A stretch of DNA of 64,000 nucleotides from Oligoflexia bacterium. Its GTDB lineage: Bacteria; Bdellovibrionota; Bdellovibrionia; Bdellovibrionales; Bdellovibrionaceae. This document shows positions 19,734 through 28,215 of this stretch, one piece after another; position 1 is the first letter of the stretch, and each line of letters starts with the position of its first letter. Position numbers and translations under genes: made by a program. The notes under the pieces were generated by a model. The model was not told where the DNA came from. It was given only the letters and a program-made list of their open reading frames with translations, and did not search any database. The stretch covers positions 1 through 64,000 of the forward strand of contig BOLD01000009.1 of NCBI GenBank assembly GCA_016861345.1. The letters run 5' to 3'.

Positions 19734-19773
19734 CGGCCAATATGCGATTAATCTGCAAATAAATAGCACCGCC

Positions 19774-19800
19774 GTGACAAAATGGCAGTTATCTTGTCAC
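19774..19800. promoter_or_regulatory. Inverted repeat GTGACAA-N13-TTGTCAC, candidate shared enhancer site between RNA copy 2 and usp
   Basis: Centre about 80 and 88 bp upstream of the two divergent predicted starts; contains GACAAAATGGC. Confidence 0.55.
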
Positions 19801-19848
19801 AGATCTTGATCTTCTGAGCTTACAGTTTGACGCTGATCCATTAGACTC

Positions 19849-19864
19849 TGGCCTTTGCATTGCA
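19849..19864 (+). promoter_or_regulatory. Sigma-54-like promoter for usp (TGGCCTTTGCATTGCA)
   Basis: TGGC ... TTGCA at exact -24/-12 spacing, about 37 bp upstream of ATG 19901. Confidence 0.72.
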
Positions 19865-19900
19865 CATCATCAAGAGTTGTTTCTCATCAAGGAGGACGGC

Positions 19901-20950
19901 ATGAAAGCACAGGATCTGTCGCATCGTCGCAGGAAAGAAATCATTGTTTGGGCTGTGGACCCAACTCGTGAACCTAAGGATTCAGAGAATATCATCAAGG
20001 AACTGAAAATTTGGTCTGCACACCTGAACTGCGATGTTCTACCTGTCTCAATTTTTTCAAATACTACCTTCAACATGCCTATGGAATTATCTGGACTCTG
20101 GAAGGAGAAGTTTGAGCAACTTGCAGAAGCCTATTTAAATCGTTATTTCAAAGGATTAGATACGAAAACCTTTCTCCCCCCTGAAAAGATATTTACGGAT
20201 TCAACATCAAATCGGAGGTTGGCTTTAGAGTTATCTCGTTATTCTGAACGAAAAAAAGCCATTATCATTTTCGCCAATACCCACTCTCAAAAGTCATGGA
20301 ATCCATTTCGGCTTGGAAGCTTTTCTGAAGTACTTATTTCAACCTCACGAGTTCCTGTCTTTTTGTTAAATGCGAAAACTAAACCCGTAAGCAGAATTCC
20401 TTCGATATTATTTCCAACCGATTTCGCGCGGGATTCAAAATACGCTCTCCTAAATCTCAGCTCATGGGCGAAAGCCTTTCAATCAGAAGTGCTTCTTTAC
20501 AGCCAGATCGAGACTCCAATGGTGATTAGCTCAGAGCTTAATGGCTACTGGCCATATGACGCACGAAGCTTTGAATCTGTCATGAAAACCATAAAAAAAT
20601 CCAGACTTAAAAAAGCAGCTCAGTGGGCCTCTTTCCTGAAAAAGGGAAAAATCAAATCAAAAATCCTGATTGAACGTCAAAAGGGCACAATCGCAAGTGA
20701 TTTACTTGAAATAGCAAAGAAAAATAAAGTGGGAATTATTGCTATGGCCAGTCACAGTGGACCAACGTCGCAGGCTATACTTGGCAGCGTTGCAAAAGAT
20801 GTACTGCTTCAATCAAGGTGTCCTGTTCTTATTTTCTTTAACCCTAAACCCAAGCGAATAGAGAATCGGTTTATCGAGAAAAAGTGGGAGCAGCCTTTGG
20901 CTTATCCACATCAGTCGAGAGAACTTGAGTATTTTTCGGAAGTTTTGTAA
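19901..20950 (+). CDS. Universal stress protein (tandem Usp domains)
   Basis: GIIAMASHSGPTSQAILGSVAKDVLLQSRCPVLIF; SD AAGGAGGA. Confidence 0.85.
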   Translation: MKAQDLSHRRRKEIIVWAVDPTREPKDSENIIKELKIWSAHLNCDVLPVSIFSNTTFNMPMELSGLWKEKFEQLAEAYLNRYFKGLDTKTFLPPEKIFTDSTSNRRLALELSRYSERKKAIIIFANTHSQKSWNPFRLGSFSEVLISTSRVPVFLLNAKTKPVSRIPSILFPTDFARDSKYALLNLSSWAKAFQSEVLLYSQIETPMVISSELNGYWPYDARSFESVMKTIKKSRLKKAAQWASFLKKGKIKSKILIERQKGTIASDLLEIAKKNKVGIIAMASHSGPTSQAILGSVAKDVLLQSRCPVLIFFNPKPKRIENRFIEKKWEQPLAYPHQSRELEYFSEVL

Positions 20951-21428
20951 TTTTCAATTTGATTTCTCCACGCTCAAAGAATACCCCTAAGACGCCACCT
21001 AAAATTCCAGCGACGAGCGCAAAAAAATCACCTAAAAATCCATGCCAAAAAAGACCAACGGTAGGTGAATCCAATAATGCATGAAGATTTGAATCTGCCA
21101 TTGTCAGCGCAATACCACCAAAGAGTAAATAACTTCCCGCCCAGGCAGTTATTGAATTTAAAATGCCATTTTTCATTTCACGCGAGCGAGAGGCAATAGC
21201 AGAAACACAAGAGCCTGCAAGGACACTAAAGGTCCAAGCAATTGATGTGAGAGTCCAAAATCGGGGGCCCAACATCGAAAGCTCCTCTGGATTATAAGAC
21301 CAAAACCCAAGCGCTGCCGCTAGAGACATAAAAAGAAACATCACAGCTAGTGTCACCATGCTTCCCGCCACAACTGAAACCACACTGATGCGACTACTGG
21401 TGAAAAGATAATTCTGTTCGCTCTTCAT
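20871..21428 (-). CDS. Membrane protein of unknown function
   Basis: 185 aa, about 4 TM segments; immediately downstream of the PRTase/esterase gene. Confidence 0.65.
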   Translation of the reverse strand: MKSEQNYLFTSSRISVVSVVAGSMVTLAVMFLFMSLAAALGFWSYNPEELSMLGPRFWTLTSIAWTFSVLAGSCVSAIASRSREMKNGILNSITAWAGSYLLFGGIALTMADSNLHALLDSPTVGLFWHGFLGDFFALVAGILGGVLGVFFERGEIKLKITKLPKNTQVLSTDVDKPKAAPTFSR

Positions 21429-21431
21429 AAA

Positions 21432-24023
21432 TTATTGTCCCGAAGGCCATGTCTCAGGGAACTGGCCTCGCACATAAGGTGAATGTAGTGATTTTAATGC
21501 ATGAGTCTGATCCACAAAAACAAAGGCATCATATCTTCTGGATAATTCTGTCGGCACATAGCTGGTTCTCTGCTCATGCAAGGGGCTGTAGACCACACCA
21601 ACAGCTCGGTGCCCCCTTCTTTGTCCAAATGGTGTCCGATGTTTATTCTCCAGTAGAACATAGAACTCATTTACATTCATTTCACCAGCTGCCTTATGAA
21701 AATAGTGTTCGTAACTGTTCTTCAGAGCAGGGGGAAGAAACATCACTTTCTCAGTAGCTCCCCACGCTGGTCCAGCGAGTACATCTCCTTGATATGTCCC
21801 AAACCCTACAAGTGCGACATTCTCCTCGCCATAACTTTGTCTTGCTAAACCTCCCAAACTCACAAACCCATTCTCCTTCATGTCTGTAGCTCTGTAGTCA
21901 CCAATATGAGTATTATGAGCCCAAACTATAGCCTTCGCCCCTTCTCCTGCTCGTTCAAGCAAACGATCAAGTGTTTCCATCATATGTCCGTCTCGAACAT
22001 TCCAGGATCGGGGTTCGGCTCTTAGCATGGCACGATAATAGGCCTCTGCGCTTGCTACAATTCTAGCGTTTTGTTGTGAGTTAAAGAGCTCATCTTCATC
22101 TTGTGTCCAATCAACCAGTCGTAGATTGAGCATCTGCTGCAGGTTTTGAAGCACTTCTTTCTCACATCCTGCAGGATAGTTTAAAATCGACCGTGCATAA
22201 GCGAGCTCATCACCTCCGTAGGAATCAAAACAGGAATATCGACGCTCAATTTCAATTGCTAAGTCAGGATAATTTTTATTTAAATACTTTGTAACTTCAC
22301 CAATAGATTCAAAAAGCGAATAAATATCTAATCCATAAAATCCACCATCGTAGGCCCTCATCCACTCACCAAGTTGAGCTATTTCTTCGTTGGCCCACAT
22401 CCATGTTGGCCAACGGTGATTTTTCATCAACACACTTTGAGCCCTTCCGCCCTCTCCAGTTTTTATGTATCGGTGCAATCTATAAGCAGCAGGCCAGTCG
22501 CCCTCAACTGCAATAAATTTAAATCCGTAATCCTTAATCAAACGCTTCGTTATTAGACTGCGTATTTTATAGAATTCTTCGGTACCATGAGAAGATTCCC
22601 CCAACATGACAACGCGTGCACTTTTCACAAATTGAATAAGTCGATCATAATCACTTTCTGATTTTATTGCGGTCATTGACTCTTTTATTGCCTCAGTTAG
22701 ATCTAGGCTAATTTTGGATTTTTGCTTGATATTTTTCTGTAAGTATATGGCAAACCAATCAGCCGCCTTCTGTGAGACCTCTTCAAGAGTGCCGGGTTCT
22801 TCAAAAAGATGAGTAGCTCCATCCACAAGGGACAACTTCGCAAGTGGTAGTAACTTTTGTGCCTGCTGATTGAGTTCAATGACTCCATAATCCTGACTGC
22901 CGACGAGCAGCAGTGTTGGAGATGACATTGTTTTCAAGGCCTCACCAGCAAGATCGGGACGCCCTCCTCGGCTGACCACCGCGGAAATTTTAATTTCCTT
23001 TTCTAATTGCTCCGCCGCATGAATGGCTGCGCCGGCCCCCGTGCTAGCACCAAAATATCCAAGAGGAACACTCTCAAACCCAGATTGTTCTCGCACCCAC
23101 TTGGTCACCTGCCCAAGTCGATGGCTTAATAATGGTATATTAAAGACATTTCTTCTATCTTCCGATTCCTGGTCTGTTAGTAAATCGAACAACAACGTTC
23201 CGAAGCCCCTATCATTTAAATATCGCGCAACCTTTCTGTTACGCGGACTTTTACGACTGCTCCCACTACCGTGGGCAAAAATGATAAGGCCCTTCATTTC
23301 TGGAAAAATCACCAAATCTCCCTTTAATTGCACATCATCAACGGGAATCTCTCTTTCTGACTCCAGTATCTTTTCCTTCTCTTTTTGAATTGGCTTACGC
23401 CTCAGAAGAGAAATAACCTCACTGTCACTAACTTGGGAAAAATTCCTATACCACTGGCCAACTGACATCAAATCTTCGCGCTCATCTACAACAATAACTT
23501 CGTCCACCTTGGTTCTTAATAACGTTGCAGAGCTAGCTGCCGCAACTGGCACGGCAATAACCACTTTCGCAGCGCCCTTTCTTTTTAAATAGCTAGCTGC
23601 AGCTGTGGCTGTGGCACCTGTAGCCAATCCATCATCTACGATAATAGCAACTTTCTTTGAAACCGATGACAAGTCCCTTCCTTCACGAAATAAATCGATT
23701 TGTTGTTTGATTCTTGCCCTCTCTCTCTCAACTACGCTATTTAGGTCATCTGGCTCAAGTCCCATTCGAGATAGAATTTGCTGATTCCATACTGGATCTT
23801 CGCTCTCACACAGAGCTCCCACAGCAAGTTCAGTTTGAAAAGGAGCGCCAATTTTACGCACAACAAGAACCTCCATAGGCAGATTTAATGCGTTGGCAAC
23901 CTCAATTCCAACTGGTACTCCACCTCTAGGTAGGGGCAACACGATGGCGTTTGAGTTTTTATATTTTTGAAGTTTTTCCGACAGAAGCTGACCAGCATGC
24001 TGACGATTATGAAATAACATCAT
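21432..24023 (-). CDS. Three-domain fusion: phosphoribosyltransferase + dienelactone-hydrolase-like + erythromycin esterase family
   Basis: LPLPRGGVPVG and VDDGLATGATA (PRTase); FAHGSGSSR...GYFGASTGAGAA (hydrolase); MLGESSHGTEEFYKIRS...VEGDWPAAYRLHRY (erythromycin esterase). Confidence 0.9.
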   Translation of the reverse strand: MMLFHNRQHAGQLLSEKLQKYKNSNAIVLPLPRGGVPVGIEVANALNLPMEVLVVRKIGAPFQTELAVGALCESEDPVWNQQILSRMGLEPDDLNSVVERERARIKQQIDLFREGRDLSSVSKKVAIIVDDGLATGATATAAASYLKRKGAAKVVIAVPVAAASSATLLRTKVDEVIVVDEREDLMSVGQWYRNFSQVSDSEVISLLRRKPIQKEKEKILESEREIPVDDVQLKGDLVIFPEMKGLIIFAHGSGSSRKSPRNRKVARYLNDRGFGTLLFDLLTDQESEDRRNVFNIPLLSHRLGQVTKWVREQSGFESVPLGYFGASTGAGAAIHAAEQLEKEIKISAVVSRGGRPDLAGEALKTMSSPTLLLVGSQDYGVIELNQQAQKLLPLAKLSLVDGATHLFEEPGTLEEVSQKAADWFAIYLQKNIKQKSKISLDLTEAIKESMTAIKSESDYDRLIQFVKSARVVMLGESSHGTEEFYKIRSLITKRLIKDYGFKFIAVEGDWPAAYRLHRYIKTGEGGRAQSVLMKNHRWPTWMWANEEIAQLGEWMRAYDGGFYGLDIYSLFESIGEVTKYLNKNYPDLAIEIERRYSCFDSYGGDELAYARSILNYPAGCEKEVLQNLQQMLNLRLVDWTQDEDELFNSQQNARIVASAEAYYRAMLRAEPRSWNVRDGHMMETLDRLLERAGEGAKAIVWAHNTHIGDYRATDMKENGFVSLGGLARQSYGEENVALVGFGTYQGDVLAGPAWGATEKVMFLPPALKNSYEHYFHKAAGEMNVNEFYVLLENKHRTPFGQRRGHRAVGVVYSPLHEQRTSYVPTELSRRYDAFVFVDQTHALKSLHSPYVRGQFPETWPSGQ

Positions 24024-24061
24024 CCACCCCCCTCAAGAATAGACATACCCGACTTTAACAA

Positions 24062-24077
24062 AGCAAAGTAAGTGCCA
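24062..24077 (-). promoter_or_regulatory. Sigma-54-like promoter TGGCACTTACTTTGCT for the PRTase/esterase operon
   Basis: Perfect TGGCAC-N5-TTTGCT; predicted start about 28 nt before the ATG. Confidence 0.82.
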
Positions 24078-24101
24078 ATATGACGCTGGTCTTATCAGAC
24101 T

Positions 24102-24132
24102 TGTCACAAAATGTTTGTGTCATGTTGTCACA
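24102..24132. promoter_or_regulatory. Candidate enhancer-binding region (TGTCACAAA-atg-TTTGTGTCA plus TTGTCACA)
   Basis: Inverted/direct repeats; GACAACATGAC on minus strand at about -73. Confidence 0.5.
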
Positions 24133-26506
24133 TTGATAACAGATTTTGGTCGGCTTCATTCAGCCTCATTATTTTTCCTAGCTGCTTTGCAAAAGTTCGC
24201 AGTCGTGCCTCAATCTTCTCGTTGATCATTTGCACCGGCATTCCAGTTAAAAGGTGCATGCAATCATCTATGGTTTCTACCGCGTAGATTGAAAACTGAC
24301 CTCGACGGACGGATTCAATCACATCATTGCGCAAAGCTAAGTGATTAATATTCGATCTTGGAATAATTACGGCTTGGTCCCCCGTTAATCCTTTGTGACA
24401 GCAAAGGTCATAAAACCCTTCAATCTTCTGGTTAATACCGCCGACCGCCTGAGCCTCTCCGTGCTGATTCACGGAGCCTGTAATCGCAAAGGACTGCTTA
24501 ACTGGAAGTTGTGAGATTGCTGATAGTAGAGCGACCAGCTCTGCCATGGACGCACTATCGCCCTCAACTAATCCATATGACTGCTCAAAGACAACACTTG
24601 CAGAAATAGAAAAAGGAACATCAGTTGCAAACCTTGATTTTAAGAATCCAGATAAAATAAGGACGCCTTTTGAATGTATGGGGCCACCCATTTTGACTTC
24701 ACGCTCAATATCGACAACATGTCCATCACCCATTCGTACAATAGCTGTGATTCGAGTGGGATGTCCAAAAAGATGATTCCCAAATTCAAATATAGATAAC
24801 CCGTTCACCTGGCCAATACTTTCTCCAGCAACATCAATCAGCAAAACACCACGCTTGGTTTCCTCAATGACTTTTTCGTAGATACGACTTGCTCGATGAA
24901 CTTGAGCATCAATCGCTTTTTGTATGTCTTGATTTGAAATTAGATCCCTCTTTGACTCCTTGGCAAAAAAATCTGCTTCTTTCAGAAGGTCCGTAATCTC
25001 CCTTAAATTAATAGATAGTCGCTCATTATCAGAAGATAAGCGCGTGCTATACTCGAGAACTCGAGTCGCCCCAGAGAAATCTAAGCTCTTGAGATTGTAC
25101 TTGCGAGCCAATGAACCTAACAATCTCACAAATCTGCTTTCATTTTTCTCATCACGAACAATATCGCTTTCAAAGTCAGCTGAAACTCGGAACAATTCAG
25201 AAAACTCAGGGTCATATTGAGTTAACAAATGATAGAGATCACTTTCTCCGATGAGAATCACTTTACAGTTAAGTGGTATGGGCTCTGGCTTTAAAGTCAC
25301 AGTGGACACAAGGCTGTAAACTTGCCCAAGAGATTCAATCCGAATCTGTTCCGACTTCAGAGCTCTTTTAAGCCCCTCCCACGCATAAGGAGATGATAGG
25401 AGCTTAAAGGCATCCAACACAAGATATCCACTGTTAGCTCGATGAAGTGCACCCGTGCGGATTAAAGTAAAATCTGTAATCAAAGCTCCCAGTTGGGAAA
25501 TATGCTCAATTTGCCCAACAAGATTCATAAATGTCGGATTATCTTCATATATGATTGGTAATTTTGTCGTTTGGGAGTGTTCGACAATAACGTTGACCTC
25601 GTACCGTCTCAACGTAGAGGCGACTTCTTCTCTCACTTCCAATGTTTCGTCCTGATGGCGTCTAAAATCTCTCGCATTGTCAATAATGTCGCGAACCATA
25701 CTTTGAATATAGTCACTAATTTTCCTGTCTTCAGAATATTTTTTCTTAATATCACTAACGAGAGCTTCAACCGCTGAAGAAATCATCTCTCGATTTAGGT
25801 TTTTAATTCGCAAACGCATTTGACGCTCTTCGATTGGAAATTGATTTATTAAGTTGGCCAGATCATTATTAAACTTTGAAATTCGCTCGGATGATGCCTT
25901 TTGCTCTTCTGGTGACAGTTGACTTATAGTGGCCTCGTCCAAAATATTTCCATCTTTGTCTCCCTGAGCAAAAAACAATGATCCACGAATCGTCAGCAAA
26001 TAAATATTTTCTTTCTTTGCCCTCTCTTGAAGAGCTGCAAGGGCTTTATCTTGCTGTTCTTTGAACTCTTTAATAAGACTATCTCGCTGTGTCCGATACC
26101 TTTCACTTTCATATAAAGAAGGAACCGTTGTTCTGAGATCCTCAACCAATTGCCGAATTTGCTGCTGAAAAATTTTTGCGGTGCCTGCTGGAAATGATAT
26201 TGCAATCGGCTTTCCTGGTTCCGCAAAATTATTCACATAGGCCCAATCCAATGGCGTCTGCCCATTTGAAACCTTCTGACGCAAAAACTGTTCAATAATC
26301 TCGTGTTTTCCAATTCCAGATGAGCCTAGGGCATATATATTGTACCCAGGACATTTAATATTTGTGCCGAATTGAAGTGCTTCAATGGCTCTCTCTTGAC
26401 CAATTGGTTCGAGCAAATCCTCTAGCTCATCTGTCGCCTGAAAAGAAATATGATCTGACTTATATTTAAAAGAAAGAGTGTCTGCGGGAACTTGCCAGGC
26501 TGACAT
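24128..26506 (-). CDS. Lon-related ATP-dependent protease (LonB-like, AAA + S16)
   Basis: YALGSSGIGKHEIIEQFL Walker A; EGDSASMAELVALLSAIS catalytic Ser; GEAQAVGGINQKIEGF. Confidence 0.9.
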   Translation of the reverse strand: MSAWQVPADTLSFKYKSDHISFQATDELEDLLEPIGQERAIEALQFGTNIKCPGYNIYALGSSGIGKHEIIEQFLRQKVSNGQTPLDWAYVNNFAEPGKPIAISFPAGTAKIFQQQIRQLVEDLRTTVPSLYESERYRTQRDSLIKEFKEQQDKALAALQERAKKENIYLLTIRGSLFFAQGDKDGNILDEATISQLSPEEQKASSERISKFNNDLANLINQFPIEERQMRLRIKNLNREMISSAVEALVSDIKKKYSEDRKISDYIQSMVRDIIDNARDFRRHQDETLEVREEVASTLRRYEVNVIVEHSQTTKLPIIYEDNPTFMNLVGQIEHISQLGALITDFTLIRTGALHRANSGYLVLDAFKLLSSPYAWEGLKRALKSEQIRIESLGQVYSLVSTVTLKPEPIPLNCKVILIGESDLYHLLTQYDPEFSELFRVSADFESDIVRDEKNESRFVRLLGSLARKYNLKSLDFSGATRVLEYSTRLSSDNERLSINLREITDLLKEADFFAKESKRDLISNQDIQKAIDAQVHRASRIYEKVIEETKRGVLLIDVAGESIGQVNGLSIFEFGNHLFGHPTRITAIVRMGDGHVVDIEREVKMGGPIHSKGVLILSGFLKSRFATDVPFSISASVVFEQSYGLVEGDSASMAELVALLSAISQLPVKQSFAITGSVNQHGEAQAVGGINQKIEGFYDLCCHKGLTGDQAVIIPRSNINHLALRNDVIESVRRGQFSIYAVETIDDCMHLLTGMPVQMINEKIEARLRTFAKQLGKIMRLNEADQNLLSM

Positions 26507-26520
26507 AGAGCCATTTCCTC

Positions 26521-26979
26521 CTAGGTATTTGCAGACAATCCCTGGCTGACCAATTTAACAAAATCATATTCAGTAATTATTCCAACCAGGTGATTACCAT
26601 CGACAACCGGGAGGCAGCCGATTCGATTTTCAAGAAGGACTGTGCCCGCCTCTCTCACCGTCACATCTGGGCTAACTGTTTCTGGCGTTTTTGTCATCAC
26701 ATGACTAACGCGGTTTTTGCTCCACCCACCCTCTGCACGTTCACGCACCTTCCAAGGCCGTACTCTGATAACAACACTGAGTAAATCTCGATCTGAAATA
26801 ATCCCCTGAATGTCTCCATTATCATCGACAACTGGCAGATGATGAAAATTATTTTCTGCCATCAAAACTGCCGCTGTCTCTAAATCCTCACTTGCTCGCA
26901 CAGTTATTGGATTCTCGCTCATAATATCTGAAACTAAGGTTTTACCTAATGCATCAACATCAATCTGGGCCGTTAGCAT
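26521..26979 (-). CDS. Tandem CBS-domain protein
   Basis: NNFHHLPVVDDNGDIQGIISDRDLL and ENRIGCLPVVDGNHLVGIITEYDFV. Confidence 0.9.
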   Translation of the reverse strand: MLTAQIDVDALGKTLVSDIMSENPITVRASEDLETAAVLMAENNFHHLPVVDDNGDIQGIISDRDLLSVVIRVRPWKVRERAEGGWSKNRVSHVMTKTPETVSPDVTVREAGTVLLENRIGCLPVVDGNHLVGIITEYDFVKLVSQGLSANT

Positions 26980-27003
26980 AAAAACCTCCGCTCCCCTTTG
27001 ATG

Positions 27004-27019
27004 AGCAATATCTAAGCCA
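27004..27019 (-). promoter_or_regulatory. Sigma-54-like promoter TGGCTTAGATATTGCT for the CBS-Lon operon
   Basis: TGGC ... TTGCT at canonical spacing just upstream of the SD/ATG. Confidence 0.68.
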
Positions 27020-27059
27020 TCCTCACAAGTCAGATCTATCCTCTTTGTAACTGGAGTGA

Positions 27060-27082
27060 GTCAATTTGACTGACAACTTGTC
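27060..27082. promoter_or_regulatory. Two 11-bp palindromes GTCAATTTGAC and GACAACTTGTC, 12 bp apart
   Basis: Candidate enhancer sites at about -72 and -84 of the CBS-Lon promoter. Confidence 0.55.
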
Positions 27083-27176
27083 TCTTTTTCGCACATAAAG
27101 TCTTCATAATAGTTGTAGCGTTCTGGAATGAAAATTGAATAGAGAAATAGCCTTGAACTTGAAAGAGAGGTCTCCA

Positions 27177-27446
27177 ATGGTCAAGCAGTGTGCCGCATGT
27201 GGAAATAGATACGATAAACCAATCGAAATAACATACAACGGTCGCACCGAGTATTTTGACTGTTTTGAGTGTGCAATCCATGTCCTTGCCCCAAAATGCG
27301 TGGACTGTGGAGTCAGTATCATCGGTCACGGAGTAGAGGCTGATGGAGTTATGTTCTGCTCCGCTCACTGTGCCCGGATGCACGGTGAGATGGATTTGTC
27401 TGACAGACTTCCCGCTCGGGGAACATATTTGCACCCAGAATTTTAA
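27177..27446 (+). CDS. Small zinc-ribbon/TRASH-like Cys-rich protein
   Basis: CAACGNRYDKPIE...CFECAIHVLAPKCVDCGVSIIGHG...FCSAHCARM; start at MVKQ with SD AGAGAGG. Confidence 0.7.
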   Translation: MVKQCAACGNRYDKPIEITYNGRTEYFDCFECAIHVLAPKCVDCGVSIIGHGVEADGVMFCSAHCARMHGEMDLSDRLPARGTYLHPEF

Positions 27447-27472
27447 AGCGCAGAACAGAATAAGGAGTCTAT

Positions 27473-28198
27473 ATGAAATTAAATCTAATTATAGTTTCTC
27501 TACTCTGTTGGACAATCAGTGGCCAAGCTTACCTTGAAAAGGGCAAAGAAGCGCCGCTCGGAAAGGGCTGGGCTCGCACCTTTGCTGAATTCAATAAAAA
27601 GGGAGGCCTCGAAAGACTGGGAATCGAATTATCAGAACAAGCTCTGGCGGGGCTACCCAAAACCAACAGCATGGTTCAATTGCAATTACCGGCATCAACA
27701 GGGCTTGCTCCCTACGACCATGTTACAGTCGACTGGAATCCACTGGGTCATGAACCCGATCATATCTATGATAAACCTCACTTCGATTTTCATTTTTATA
27801 TGATTTCAGAAGCCGCCCGAACTCATATTCGTTGCCAAGAGAGTGACACCTCCATTTGCATGAAATCACCCTCGCCGGAATTTATTCCTCCAAAGTACGC
27901 GCCAACTCCAGGTGGAGTTCCCGAGATGGGATGGCATTGGGTGGATACAACCTCGCCCGAGTTTAATGGAAAGCCCTTCGTTGCCACATATATTTATGGA
28001 TACTATGACGGCCGACTGGCTTTTGTTGAACCGATGATTACTCTCAGTCATTTGCTTGAGCGCCACAGTATGGTTACAGATGTTCGAGTTCCATCAAAAT
28101 TTGAAAAACCTGGGTCATACCCCCAAGCCTATTCAATCGAGTACGATGCCCAGGAAAAAGTACATCGAATCGTACTTCAAAAATTCATAATGAATTAA
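27473..28198 (+). CDS. Secreted protein, DUF5602/TTHB210-like
   Basis: Signal peptide; DWNPLGHEPDHIYDKPHFDFHFYMIS. Confidence 0.6.
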   Translation: MKLNLIIVSLLCWTISGQAYLEKGKEAPLGKGWARTFAEFNKKGGLERLGIELSEQALAGLPKTNSMVQLQLPASTGLAPYDHVTVDWNPLGHEPDHIYDKPHFDFHFYMISEAARTHIRCQESDTSICMKSPSPEFIPPKYAPTPGGVPEMGWHWVDTTSPEFNGKPFVATYIYGYYDGRLAFVEPMITLSHLLERHSMVTDVRVPSKFEKPGSYPQAYSIEYDAQEKVHRIVLQKFIMN

Positions 28199-28215
28199 AA
28201 TTAAGTATCAGCTCC

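Noticed and set aside
17432-19740. Group II intron relics (cGGGTGCAAGTCCCg-like motif, GNRA loops)
   Set aside because: No GUGYG start, no recognisable domain V at the 3' end, no reverse transcriptase; instead promoter-like 5' and terminator-like 3' ends. Should still be tested with cmsearch.
27124-27139. Sigma-54 promoter for the Zn-ribbon gene as a firm feature
   Set aside because: -12 element reads TTGAA rather than TTGCA; position relative to the palindromes is good, so mentioned only as weak.
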